NCBI GenBank assembly: GCA_029251465.1
Contig: JAQXDI010000064.1
Coordinates: forward strand, 1 to 64,000
Length of the DNA stretch: 64,000 nucleotides
Direction: 5' to 3'
Source: Ascidiaceihabitans sp.
GTDB taxonomy: Bacteria > Pseudomonadota > Alphaproteobacteria > Rhodobacterales > Rhodobacteraceae
Positions within the stretch are counted from its first letter, which is position 1. Each line of letters begins with the position of its first letter. This document shows, piece after piece, positions 8,107 through 16,987 of the stretch. The position numbers were made by a program, and so were the translations under genes. The notes under the pieces were generated by a model. The model was not told where the DNA came from. It made no database searches and saw only the letters and a list, made by a program, of their open reading frames with translations.

Positions 8107-9336
8107 ATGATCGGGCGGAGATCCTCCAAGATCATAGAAGAAAAAATCGACCCGAAAGGGTTCGATGATTTCGAGTTGCGCCTTGGCGACATGATGCGTG
8201 GCGAACGTGCGACCATGGGCAAAAGCCTGTTGGACGTGCAACGCGAATTGCGCATCAAAGCCAGCTATATTGCCGCTATTGAAAATTCCGATCCAGAAGT
8301 ATTCGACACCCCCGGTTTTATCGCCGGCTACGTGCGGTCGTATGCGCGTTATCTGAACATGGTTCCTGATCGCGCCTTTGACGTGTTCTGTGCCGAAAGC
8401 GGGTTTTCCGTCGCGCACGGCATGTCGGCCGAAGCCTCGGTTGTTAAAAAACCATCACGCGAAGAACGCCTGAGCCGTGGCTTGGGTGCAGATATCTTTG
8501 CGACCCCGAACACTCCATTTGTGCCGACCGGTGATTCCATCTGGTCGCGTGTTGAACCTGGCGCGATCGGCTCGTCTTTGGTGCTGCTGGCCTTGATCAG
8601 CGCAATCGGGTTTGGCGGCTACAGCGTCCTGCAAGAAGTGCAGCGCGTGCAAGTTGCCCCTGTTGACCAAACGCCTGTTGTGATGGCTGACCTTGACCCG
8701 TTGGAAAGTGCCGCGCGCGTGTCCAGCGCGGATGTTAATTCTGATGCGCCACAGGTTATGAACGAACCCCGCGCAGACGCGCTTGATCGTTTGTATCGCC
8801 CGCAAGCATTGGACGTTCCAGTTTTGGTGCCGCGCGATGCACCGATTGCCAACATCGACCCCGGTGCATTTGGCAGCTTTACCGCGCCAACGATAGACAC
8901 CAGCCCGACGCTCGCAGGTGTAACACCTGACAGCACCGCGCCGGCAGGGATCATCCCGCAAGTTGTTGAGGGCCCCGTACCTGATCTGCAAATGGTCGCA
9001 GCCTATAAATCATGGGTCCGCGTGAAATCCGCAGACGGCAGCACCATCTTTGAGGCTGTCATGGAAAAAGGCGACACGTGGACGGTGCCTGCCACCGAAG
9101 AACCACCCGTCTTGCGCACCGGCGAAAGTGGCGCGATTTATTTTGCAATGGCTGACGGCTGCTACGGTCCTGTGGGCGGGCGCGGCAGTGTCACATCGAA
9201 TTTGCCGCTGCACCGCCAAGCGCTTGCCGAACTGTACGAGCCCGTCAAAATTCAGGACGACAGCGTTCTGATCCAGATGGTTGCCGACTTGTCAGAGCTT
9301 GATCCGCTCAAAGCGCTGCCTTGCGTCACCAACTGA
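8107..9336 (+). CDS. RodZ-like helix-turn-helix membrane protein
   Basis: About 409 residues. An XRE-like helix-turn-helix occupies roughly residues 20-90 (FELRLGDMMRGERATMGKSL, then a DVQRELRIKASYIAAIENSD recognition region). A single membrane segment lies near residues 155-178 (LVLLALISAIGFGGYSVL), followed by a long Pro/Asp-rich linker and a C-terminal beta domain (DUF4115 type, YKSWVRVKSADGS). This is the architecture of RodZ, which links MreB filaments to the elongation machinery. The start at 8107 (MIGRRSS) fits the family better than 8095. It lies between hemA and ispG, as often seen next to ispG in proteobacteria. Confidence 0.8.
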   Translation: MIGRRSSKIIEEKIDPKGFDDFELRLGDMMRGERATMGKSLLDVQRELRIKASYIAAIENSDPEVFDTPGFIAGYVRSYARYLNMVPDRAFDVFCAESGFSVAHGMSAEASVVKKPSREERLSRGLGADIFATPNTPFVPTGDSIWSRVEPGAIGSSLVLLALISAIGFGGYSVLQEVQRVQVAPVDQTPVVMADLDPLESAARVSSADVNSDAPQVMNEPRADALDRLYRPQALDVPVLVPRDAPIANIDPGAFGSFTAPTIDTSPTLAGVTPDSTAPAGIIPQVVEGPVPDLQMVAAYKSWVRVKSADGSTIFEAVMEKGDTWTVPATEEPPVLRTGESGAIYFAMADGCYGPVGGRGSVTSNLPLHRQALAELYEPVKIQDDSVLIQMVADLSELDPLKALPCVTN

Positions 9337-9441
9337 CAAATATCCTGAACTTCTGATAAAAAACTCTGCACTGCGTGGTTGCGAGCCTGCGGTGGGGTGT
9401 CTATTTTTGTTTACATCAGACTTGATCAAAGGTGGCCTGCC

Positions 9442-10584
9442 ATGTCGTTAAATCACATCCGTCCGTGGCGTAATATTTACCGTCGCAAAAGCCGCCAGAT
9501 CATGGTGGGCAAGGTGCCTGTCGGCGGCGACGCCCCGATCACGGTGCAGACGATGACCAACACGCTGACCACGGATGTCAAAGCGACGCTGGCGCAAATC
9601 ATTGCCGCTTATGACGCGGGTGCCGACATTGTGCGGGTTTCTGTTCCGGACGAAGCGTCGGCCAAAGCGATGAAAGAAATCTGCGCCGAAAGCCCGGTGC
9701 CAATCGTTGCGGACATCCATTTTCACTACAAACGCGGGATCGAAGCCGCCGAGGCCGGGGCCGCCTGTTTGCGGATCAATCCGGGCAACATCGGCGACGA
9801 GCGACGGATCAAAGAAGTTATCAAAGCTGCGCGCGATCACAATTGTTCGATCCGCATTGGAGTGAACGCTGGCAGCTTGGAAAAACACCTGCTCGATAAA
9901 TACGGCGAACCCTGTCCCGATGCGATGGTCGAAAGTGGGTTGGATCACATCAAAATCCTGCAAGACAATGATTTTCATGAATTTAAAATCAGCTGCAAAG
10001 CGTCTGATGTGTTCATGGCCGCCGCTGCCTACCAGCAATTGGCGGACGTCACCGACGCGCCCATTCACCTTGGCATCACTGAGGCAGGCGGGCTGACATC
10101 GGGAACAATCAAGTCCGCGATCGGCATGGGAAACCTGCTGTGGAACGGCATTGGCGATACGATCCGCGTGTCCTTGTCCGCCGATCCGGTGGAAGAGGTC
10201 AAAGTCGGTTACGAAATCCTCAAGTCGCTCGGTTTGCGCCATCGCGGCGTCAACATTATCAGCTGCCCCAGCTGCGCGCGCCAAGGGTTTGACGTGATCA
10301 AAACTGTCGAAATCCTCGAAGACCGACTGGCCCACATCAAGACGCCAATGTCGCTGTCGATCATCGGTTGCGTCGTGAATGGCCCGGGCGAGGCGCTGAT
10401 GACTGACGTTGGGTTCACCGGCGGCGGGGCAGGGTCCGGCATGGTCTATTTAGCGGGCAAGCAAAGCCACAAACAAGACAACGCATCGATGGTGGAGCAC
10501 ATCGTCGAACAGGTCGAAACCCGCGCCGCCCAAATCGAGAAAGAAACCCAAGAGGCCGAGGCCGCTGAATTGGTGGCTGAGTAG
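9442..10584 (+). CDS. ispG: 4-hydroxy-3-methylbut-2-enyl diphosphate synthase (flavodoxin)
   Basis: A 380-residue enzyme of the MEP isoprenoid pathway, which converts MEcPP to HMBPP using a [4Fe-4S] cluster. The N-terminal TIM-barrel motif [22 protein letters not shown] and the C-terminal cluster cysteines in CPSCARQG and [10 protein letters not shown], with the Glu ligand, are all present. The start ATG at 9442 has AAAGGTGG upstream; the longer frame back to 9379 lacks this. The Glu/Ala-rich C-terminal tail after residue 350 is typical of Rhodobacterales versions. It follows the RodZ-like gene by about 100 bases. Confidence 0.96.
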   Translation: MSLNHIRPWRNIYRRKSRQIMVGKVPVGGDAPITVQTMTNTLTTDVKATLAQIIAAYDAGADIVRVSVPDEASAKAMKEICAESPVPIVADIHFHYKRGIEAAEAGAACLRINPGNIGDERRIKEVIKAARDHNCSIRIGVNAGSLEKHLLDKYGEPCPDAMVESGLDHIKILQDNDFHEFKISCKASDVFMAAAAYQQLADVTDAPIHLGITEAGGLTSGTIKSAIGMGNLLWNGIGDTIRVSLSADPVEEVKVGYEILKSLGLRHRGVNIISCPSCARQGFDVIKTVEILEDRLAHIKTPMSLSIIGCVVNGPGEALMTDVGFTGGGAGSGMVYLAGKQSHKQDNASMVEHIVEQVETRAAQIEKETQEAEAAELVAE

Positions 10585-10628
10585 ATTTTCATTGTCGACA
10601 GCGCGGGGCTGCTTTCGTATCAAGAGAT

Positions 10629-11783
10629 ATGGTAGCGCCCCGTTCATCAACCCCAACATATGCCGAATTTTTCTGCGGCGGTGGCATGGTGCATGCGGCC
10701 TTGGGTCACTCATGGGACTGTGTGCTGGCCAACGACAACGACCCGATGAAATGCGCGGTTTTCCGTGAAAACTGGGGCGGCGCGGGGCTGTTTGAACAAG
10801 ACATTGTAAACCTGCCCGACGTCGCGTTGCAACACCCCATCGATCTGTTTTGGGCCTCGTCACCCTGTCAGGATTTTTCATTGGCGGGCAAAGGGTTAGG
10901 TCTAGCAGGATCGCGCAGCGGCGTGTTTCAAACATGGGCGGACAAGGTGCGCGTCGCGGTCGATGCCGGCTTTGCGCCGCGGATAATTGCGTTCGAAAAC
11001 GTATCGGGTCTGGTGACCCGAAATCGCGGCGCTGATTTCAAACATGTGGTCAAAACGCTGGCTGCGATGGGTTATGTCGTCGGCGGGTTGGAAATTGATG
11101 CACGTCATTTTTTACCGCAAAGCCGTCCTCGGATTTTTGTGATTGCGGTGCGCAAGGATCTTGATGTTTCGCATCTGGTCAGCCGCACGCCAGACAGCGG
11201 GTTTCACACGACCAAACTGCGTCGTTTTGTCGATGAGACGCTAAAATCTGGCAAGCGTGATTGGGTTTGGTGGAAATTGCCGCCGGCCGGATCAAACCGC
11301 GCGCCCTTGTCGACCTTAATTGACGAAAAACCTGACACCAAATGGCTGACAAAACCCGAGGTGAACCGCCTGCTGAAAATGATGTCGCCGCCCAGTTTAG
11401 AACGTGTGGCAGAGGCTAAATCCAAAGGCGCGCCGATGATTGGGACGCTTTACAAACGTGGCCGTCCCGACGGCAAAGGGGCTGTGCATCAACGCGCCGA
11501 GGTCCGGTTCGACGGGATTGCCGGTTGCCTGCGCACGCCTGCCGGTGGGTCGTCGCGCCAGACGCTGATGTTTGTCGATGGCGATCAGATCAAGGCGCGC
11601 CTGCTGTCCCGGCTTGAGGCGATCCGCCTGATGGGGTTGCCCGATGATTTTATCATGCCGGAGCGTTACAATCAGGTCTACAAAGTTGCCGGTGACGGGG
11701 TTGCCGTGCCGATTGTCGCGCATCTAGATCAGCATCTGTTTCAGGCGATTTTACTGGCGAAATCTAAACAGGCCGCCGCATGA
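10629..11783 (+). CDS. C5-cytosine-specific DNA methyltransferase
   Basis: A 384-residue enzyme. Motif I FCGGGMVHAALG (residue 14), catalytic motif IV SSPCQDFSLAGKG (Cys near 79), motif VI ENVSG (near 123), motif VIII QSRPRIFVIAV, a target-recognition stretch, motif IX SRLEAIRLMGLPDDF and motif X VAGDGVAVPIVAHL appear in the usual order. It transfers a methyl group from SAM to C5 of cytosine in a specific DNA sequence; the target site cannot be read. The stop overlaps the ATG of the GIY-YIG gene by four bases, so the two are co-translated. No Vsr or separate regulator is adjacent. It could be solitary, but the partner suggests restriction-modification. Confidence 0.9.
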   Translation: MVAPRSSTPTYAEFFCGGGMVHAALGHSWDCVLANDNDPMKCAVFRENWGGAGLFEQDIVNLPDVALQHPIDLFWASSPCQDFSLAGKGLGLAGSRSGVFQTWADKVRVAVDAGFAPRIIAFENVSGLVTRNRGADFKHVVKTLAAMGYVVGGLEIDARHFLPQSRPRIFVIAVRKDLDVSHLVSRTPDSGFHTTKLRRFVDETLKSGKRDWVWWKLPPAGSNRAPLSTLIDEKPDTKWLTKPEVNRLLKMMSPPSLERVAEAKSKGAPMIGTLYKRGRPDGKGAVHQRAEVRFDGIAGCLRTPAGGSSRQTLMFVDGDQIKARLLSRLEAIRLMGLPDDFIMPERYNQVYKVAGDGVAVPIVAHLDQHLFQAILLAKSKQAAA

Positions 11784-12319
11784 GTGAGGCGCAAAATCAC
11801 CGCTCCAAAGTGTTGGGTGGATTGACCAACGAGATCGGCGTTTATGCCCTGTGCGATCTGGATCAGGTGCCGATTTACGTGGGGCAATCTGTGGACGGTA
11901 TCCGCACGCGAGTGCGCCGTCATTTGACCTCCGCGCGCTCGGATGTGATAGCAAACCGGCAAATCGACGTTTGGGAAATCGCCTATGTTTGGGCGTGGCC
12001 TGTGGCGTCAAAAGAGGACGTCGCCCCGCTTGAGGCGCATCTGTTTCAGCACTACGACGCTCAGCAATCCTTGATGAATGGCAAGGCGTTAGCGGGCACA
12101 GTTGATGCGGTTGACGTGCCGCAAAAAGAAGTGGTGCAAGTGATCGAGGAAAACGAGCGGCTTGCCCGTCTTACCCCATCACAGCGCCTGCCACGCCAAA
12201 TTCAGCAGTACAATCTGCTGGTGGACTACTTGTTGATCGTGAAGGATGCGGACCATCTGAAACGTTCGCTTCAGGCGCATTTCGAACGCTTGGTCCGCTA
12301 TCACAACACGTTTCTTTAA
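11780..12319 (+). CDS. GIY-YIG nuclease-family protein, candidate restriction partner
   Basis: A 179-residue protein with a GIY-YIG domain in its first 100 residues: GVYALCDLDQVPIYVGQS is the paired GIY and YIG strands, RTRVRRHL supplies the catalytic arginine and following His, and APLEAHLFQHYDAQ with a later Asn fits the metal-binding glutamate region. The C-terminal half is helical and unassigned. It is translationally coupled (ATGA) to the C5 methyltransferase, as expected of an endonuclease protected by its partner; Eco29kI and NgoMIII are known GIY-YIG restriction enzymes paired with C5 methyltransferases. Whether it cuts DNA is not shown. Its stop shares TTAA with the convergent dsbA-like gene. 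Confidence 0.75.
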   Translation: MSEAQNHRSKVLGGLTNEIGVYALCDLDQVPIYVGQSVDGIRTRVRRHLTSARSDVIANRQIDVWEIAYVWAWPVASKEDVAPLEAHLFQHYDAQQSLMNGKALAGTVDAVDVPQKEVVQVIEENERLARLTPSQRLPRQIQQYNLLVDYLLIVKDADHLKRSLQAHFERLVRYHNTFL

Positions 12320-13062
12320 CTACGTTTGTCGCTCACAACCCGCATCATTTGATCGTAGGGTAAATAGCCGCGCAACAACTCGTCTTGCAGTACAAAAGTT
12401 GGCGTTCCGGTGATACGCAATTTCTGCGCCAACGCGCGGGTTTTGGCGATTTCGTCAGCCACATCCGGACCATTCATCGCCTCAGCAATTGCCACCATAT
12501 CCAGACCAAAGGTGTTGGCCAATCGGGTTAACGTCGGCATGTTGATGTCCGCACTTAGCGTCATCATCGCGTCATTAACGTTCTTGTAGGCCTCGTTGCC
12601 CGCAACCTGTTTCACAGCCACAGCAAAACGCGATGCCATCACAGATTGTTCGCCCAAGATCGGGAATTCTTTGACGATCAGGCGGATGTTACCGTCTGTT
12701 TCCAGCATCTTAGCGACTTCGGTGTGGGCTTTGCGGCAATAGCCACAACGGTAATCCAGGAATTCGACCAACGTGATGTCACCGTCAGGATTGCCGCCAA
12801 CATAGGAATATCCGTCGTTAAAAAGGTCATCCGCGTTGTCGCTGACAAGGTTAATGTCTGCCTGCGCCTGTTGTTCGGCTTGGCGATCCTCGAGCAGGTT
12901 GACGGCCTCGATAATCACCTGAGGATTGTCCATCAGATAGGCGCGGACTTCGTCGCGAAACAGTTGGCGTTCTTGCGCGGTCATTGACGCGATGTCCAAC
13001 GCTGCTGCGGGCAGGGCGAGGGCACTGACCAAGCCGGCTGCGATCCATGTTTTAAGCTTCAT
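12316..13062 (-). CDS. DsbA-family thiol:disulfide protein
   Basis: A 248-residue secreted protein with a signal peptide (MKLKTWIAAGLVSALALPAA, cleaved after AAA). An N-terminal helical extension carries the QAEQQAQADI region, then a thioredoxin fold has active-site CGYC at residues 106-109 (FLDYRCGYCRKAH) and the cis-proline segment ITGTPTFVLQD. This is the DsbA/BdbD-like branch with the N-terminal Com1-type extension, acting in the periplasm in disulfide formation or repair. GGAG precedes the ATG at 13062. It begins four bases after the M48/TPR gene, so the two form an envelope-protein operon. Confidence 0.88.
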   Translation of the reverse strand: MKLKTWIAAGLVSALALPAAALDIASMTAQERQLFRDEVRAYLMDNPQVIIEAVNLLEDRQAEQQAQADINLVSDNADDLFNDGYSYVGGNPDGDITLVEFLDYRCGYCRKAHTEVAKMLETDGNIRLIVKEFPILGEQSVMASRFAVAVKQVAGNEAYKNVNDAMMTLSADINMPTLTRLANTFGLDMVAIAEAMNGPDVADEIAKTRALAQKLRITGTPTFVLQDELLRGYLPYDQMMRVVSDKRS

Positions 13063-13066
13063 TAAC

Positions 13067-14416
13067 CTATCTCCGTTTTTTTGCGGCGCGTTCAGATGCA
13101 ATCAACACATCCTGCGCGCGTTGCCAAGGGCCAGAGCCGCGCGGCAGTAATCCTGTTGCGCGCTTGGCGTGAATTTTAGCGTCTTTGAAACGACCTGATA
13201 AGGCATATCGCTCGGCGGTGACCAGCGACGCCATTCCGGGTTGTTTTGATTTTGCATACGCCACTGAAAGATCGCGCAGCATGACGCCGTCGCGAAAATC
13301 AATTGCGCGGGCTTTTTCCAACGCGACGCGTGCTGAATTGACGTTGCCAGAGGCCAGCAACGCGCGCCCGTATCCTGACAGGATCAACCCCTCACGAGGT
13401 GCCAGCTTTACGGCCTGAGAATACGCATTTGTGGCGGCGCTGAATTGGCGGGTTTCGATCAAAATCTGCCCTTTCATGTCGTACAAAAAGGGGTCGGTCG
13501 GGCGCAGTGCAATTGCTTGGTTGATCGCGCTTAGCGCCTTTTTGGTCTTTGAATTTCGGTGGTTGGCAATCGCTTCACGCAGCAGGCGCACGTCTTGGTA
13601 TCCGGATTCGCCCAATCGGCGCAGCGTCCATTTTGGCGACCGCGTGTAGGCGCCTAGCTTGCCTTTGACGCGGGCAAACCAGTAATCGGCGTCTGTGGGT
13701 TGCGCCGGTTTATCCGAAGCTGCAAAACCCTGCACCGCGCGAATGCGGTCACGCGACAACGGGTGACTGCGCAGGTAGGGATCTTGGCGGGTTTCGGCCA
13801 GCAATTCCTGACCGCGAAAGATTTCCAGCGTGTCGACAAGACCTTGGGCTTGGATGCCCGCCGCCCGTAAATAGCGCACGCCAGATTGATCTGCAGATGC
13901 TTCTTCGGCCCGTGTGTGTTTCAAAAATGCACGCTGGGCGGCCCCTTGGGTGCCAATGGCGATACCGGTTGCTGCGTCTGTTGATCCAGCGGCTGCGGCA
14001 ATTGCTGCCAGCGCCAGACCAAGACCGGCAGCCGTGCGCGCGGACCCTAAATTGGTGATGCGCCGCGTGATGTGCCCGTTGGTAATGTGCGCGGCTTCGT
14101 GTGCGATGATGCCTTGCAACATATCGGCGCGCGTCAGTTTGTTGATCAGCCCGTAGTGGATAAAAATCGCGTCATTACTGACCACAAACGCATTCAGCGA
14201 GCTGTCGTTCACTACCAGAATCTTGACCCGACTGGGGCTAAGACCCGCTGCGCGCAACACTGGGGCGGCGATTTGTTTCAAGCCAAATTCGATGTCCGCA
14301 TCGCGCAGCAAGCTTTGGGCCTGCACAGGCAAGGCGATCAGCATGGCGAACCCGCAGATGACAGCGGCTATTGACTGGCGGGGCAGGACGCGATGAAAGA
14401 ACGATTGAAAAGCCAT
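13067..14416 (-). CDS. M48 metalloprotease with TPR repeats (BepA-like)
   Basis: About 449 residues: an N-terminal signal sequence (CGFAMLIALPVQAQ), an M48 zinc protease domain with HEAAH at residues 106-110 and a second glutamate in EEASADQSGVRYL, then tetratricopeptide repeats from about residue 300 (SAINQAIALRPTDPF and following units). This is the BepA/YfgC architecture that degrades or repairs misassembled outer-membrane proteins. The start is uncertain: ATG at 14416 or 14440, the latter overlapping the start codon of the divergent aminotransferase. Followed by the dsbA-like gene, which agrees with a role in envelope protein quality control. Confidence 0.85.
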   Translation of the reverse strand: MAFQSFFHRVLPRQSIAAVICGFAMLIALPVQAQSLLRDADIEFGLKQIAAPVLRAAGLSPSRVKILVVNDSSLNAFVVSNDAIFIHYGLINKLTRADMLQGIIAHEAAHITNGHITRRITNLGSARTAAGLGLALAAIAAAAGSTDAATGIAIGTQGAAQRAFLKHTRAEEASADQSGVRYLRAAGIQAQGLVDTLEIFRGQELLAETRQDPYLRSHPLSRDRIRAVQGFAASDKPAQPTDADYWFARVKGKLGAYTRSPKWTLRRLGESGYQDVRLLREAIANHRNSKTKKALSAINQAIALRPTDPFLYDMKGQILIETRQFSAATNAYSQAVKLAPREGLILSGYGRALLASGNVNSARVALEKARAIDFRDGVMLRDLSVAYAKSKQPGMASLVTAERYALSGRFKDAKIHAKRATGLLPRGSGPWQRAQDVLIASERAAKKRR

Positions 14417-14438
14417 GGCCAACAATAGGAACGTCTGC

Positions 14439-15584
14439 ATGAAAACTTCAAGTCGCGCCGAGGTCGATCCCTTCATTGTGATGGACGTGATGGAGGCCGC
14501 GCGCCGCGCCGAAGACGCAGGTCGCAGCATTATTCACATGGAAGTTGGCCAGCCGGGCACAGGCGCACCAGTCGCTGCAACCCGTGCTTTAACCCGCGCG
14601 ATGGAGGACGGACCGCTTGGCTATACCGTCGCGTTGGGCCTGCCTGCGTTGCGCGCCCGCATCGCGCAAATGTACGGTGAATGGTACAATGTCGATCTGG
14701 ATCCGAACCGCGTGGTGATCACGCCAGGGTCATCCGGTGCGTTTATTCTGGCGTTCACGGCCTTGTTCGACAGCGGTGATCGCGTTGGCATCGGCGCACC
14801 CGGCTATCCTAGTTATCGCCAGATTTTGCACGGTCTTGGATTAACCCCTGTTGATTTGCCCACAGCCCCTGAAAACCGCTATCAGCCTGTCGCGGCGGAT
14901 TTTTCGGGGAAGGATCTGGCGGGTCTGATGGTGGCCTCGCCTGCCAACCCGACCGGCACGATGCTGGACAAACCCGCCATGCAGGCCTTGATTGACGGGG
15001 CGCAGGCGCAGAATGCGTCGTTCATTAGTGACGAAATTTACCACGGCATCGAATACGAGGCCAAGGCGGTTACCGCGCTGCAGCTGACGAACGAAACTTA
15101 CGTGATCAACTCGTTTTCCAAGTATTTCTCCATGACCGGCTGGCGCGTTGGCTGGATGGTTGTGCCCGAAGACCACGTGCGCGTTATCGAACGGATCGCC
15201 CAAAACATGTTCATCTGCGCGCCTCATGCGTCCCAAGTGGCCGCTCTTGCGGCGATGGACTGCGACGACGAGTTACAAGCCAACCTCGCTGTGTACACCC
15301 ACAACCGCGCGTTGATGCTAGACGGTTTGCCAAAGGCCGGGTTCACCAACATCGCGCCCCCGGACGGTGCGTTTTATGTCTACGCCGACGTGTCGGACAT
15401 TACCGATGACAGCCGCACGCTCGCCGCCGAAATTCTGGAACACGCAGGTGTCGCCGTCACGCCGGGTCTGGATTTTGATCCGATCCGCGGCCACCAAACG
15501 CTACGCTTTTCCTATGCGCGAAAGTCAGCCGACATCGAAGAAGGCCTGACACGCCTCACTCGATTTATGGCGCAACGCGGCTGA
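14439..15584 (+). CDS. PLP-dependent aminotransferase (class I/II)
   Basis: A 381-residue fold-type I aminotransferase. Substrate and cofactor segments are visible: EVGQPGTGAP, LGYTVALGLPALR, the GSSGAF cofactor loop, ASPANPTGTML (Asn), SDEIYHGIEY (Asp and Tyr), PLP-lysine in NSFSKYFSMTGWRVGW near residue 232, and the carboxylate Arg in LRFSYA. It exchanges amino groups with 2-oxoglutarate or pyruvate; the amino acid substrate cannot be fixed from sequence. The start at 14439 has AGGA eight bases upstream. It is divergent from the M48 gene, with start codons that nearly coincide. Confidence 0.88.
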   Translation: MKTSSRAEVDPFIVMDVMEAARRAEDAGRSIIHMEVGQPGTGAPVAATRALTRAMEDGPLGYTVALGLPALRARIAQMYGEWYNVDLDPNRVVITPGSSGAFILAFTALFDSGDRVGIGAPGYPSYRQILHGLGLTPVDLPTAPENRYQPVAADFSGKDLAGLMVASPANPTGTMLDKPAMQALIDGAQAQNASFISDEIYHGIEYEAKAVTALQLTNETYVINSFSKYFSMTGWRVGWMVVPEDHVRVIERIAQNMFICAPHASQVAALAAMDCDDELQANLAVYTHNRALMLDGLPKAGFTNIAPPDGAFYVYADVSDITDDSRTLAAEILEHAGVAVTPGLDFDPIRGHQTLRFSYARKSADIEEGLTRLTRFMAQRG

Positions 15585-15665
15585 GTTGTGATTCCCTTAC
15601 GCCGCGCAATCAGCTAGACTGCCCATCAACAGAGCCGCGCAAGGTTCGACCAAAAGGGCAGGCAC

Positions 15666-16880
15666 ATGCGGTACGTATTTCAAATCTTGGCGGTGGTGAT
15701 TGCTTTTGCAAGCAGTGCGAATGCACAAAACCTCGGGGTTGTGGCGCGGGTTGATGCGCAGGCCAGTCAAATCGTGGACGGCTGGTTCGGGAAAACGACA
15801 ATCGAAATTCACCTGAGCCAAGGTGTGCCGTTTCGTGTCTTCCATCTGGATAATCCTGCTCGCCTGATCGTCGATTTTCGCGAGGCGGATTGGACAGGGG
15901 TCAGCGATAGCGATCTTTTGGAAGCGGCCGGGCGTGTCAGTGCGGTGCGTTATGGCCCGTTTCGCGCAGGTTGGTCGCGCCTTGTGATGGATCTGAGCGA
16001 ACCTATGCTGCCGCATGAGGTTGCGATGCCGGTGGATGCTGAAACGGGCCGCGCCGTGCTGACGATTCAGTTGAAAAAGGCTAAGGTCAACGACTTTGCC
16101 GCCGCCGCCGGTGCCCCAGAGGATGCGCAACGCGAGGCCAAGGCCAGCGCACCCATCCCGCATGCTGGGCCCGACGACAGATTCGTGATCGTGATTGATC
16201 CGGGGCACGGTGGCGTTGACCCAGGGGCGGTGCGCGAGGGAATGGCGGAAAAAGATTTGATGCTGACGTTCGCGCGCGAATTGGCGGACAAACTGGCCCG
16301 CAGCGGCGAGGCCGACGTGTATCTGACCCGCAACGAAGACGTATTTGTGTCGCTGCCCGCGCGCGTTGGCATGGCCCACCGCGCCAAGGCGGATTTGTTT
16401 TTGTCCCTGCACGCAGATGCCATCGCCAACGGGCAAGCGCACGGGACCACGGTCTACACGCTATCGGATGAGGCCAGCGATGCGGCGACCGCGCAGCTGG
16501 CTGCCCAACACAACCGCGCCGACATTATCGCCGGTGTCGATCTGACCGGTGCGGATGATCAGGTGGCGGAGATCTTGATCGAATTGGCACGTCAAGAAAC
16601 CGGACCGCGCAACGATGCGCTCGCGGTGTCGTTGATCGAATACATCGAGGCCTCGGGCGCACCTCTGAGCAAAACGCGGCAACGCCGGGCCGGGTTTTCA
16701 GTGCTCAAAAGTGCCGACATTCCATCGGTTCTCGTCGAGGTTGGTTTCATGAGTTCCAGTCGCGATCTGGCCAATCTGCGTGATCCGGTTTGGCGTGCAA
16801 ACATGGTGCAAGCGATGCGTGATGCGATCCTGACATGGCGCGCGGATGATTTGGCAACGCGGCCTTTGGTGCGCCAGTAA
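15666..16880 (+). CDS. N-acetylmuramoyl-L-alanine amidase (AmiC-type)
   Basis: A 404-residue periplasmic enzyme: signal peptide ending ASSANAQ, an AMIN domain (about residues 30-130, septal targeting) and an Amidase_3 catalytic domain from about residue 175. Zinc and catalytic signatures are VIDPGHGGVDPGA (His), the Glu in GMAEKDLML, FLSLHADA (His) and VLVEVGFMSS (catalytic Glu). It removes stem peptides from peptidoglycan during daughter-cell separation. It lies about 100 bases upstream of the PBP1A gene on the same strand, so synthesis and hydrolysis functions may be coordinated. Confidence 0.92.
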   Translation: MRYVFQILAVVIAFASSANAQNLGVVARVDAQASQIVDGWFGKTTIEIHLSQGVPFRVFHLDNPARLIVDFREADWTGVSDSDLLEAAGRVSAVRYGPFRAGWSRLVMDLSEPMLPHEVAMPVDAETGRAVLTIQLKKAKVNDFAAAAGAPEDAQREAKASAPIPHAGPDDRFVIVIDPGHGGVDPGAVREGMAEKDLMLTFARELADKLARSGEADVYLTRNEDVFVSLPARVGMAHRAKADLFLSLHADAIANGQAHGTTVYTLSDEASDAATAQLAAQHNRADIIAGVDLTGADDQVAEILIELARQETGPRNDALAVSLIEYIEASGAPLSKTRQRRAGFSVLKSADIPSVLVEVGFMSSSRDLANLRDPVWRANMVQAMRDAILTWRADDLATRPLVRQ

Positions 16881-16987
16881 AACCAGCGACTTTCGGCCAG
16901 CGCGCGACAGCTTCGTGTTTTGACCCTCAGGCGCGCGTAAAGTATAGCTAAGCCAAGAGTAGAACAGATAAAGAGCGAAAGCAGCCG

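Noticed and set aside
9448-10335. A long open frame on the minus strand inside ispG
   Set aside because: It lies entirely within a gene with full family signatures on the other strand; long antisense frames are expected in GC-rich genes.
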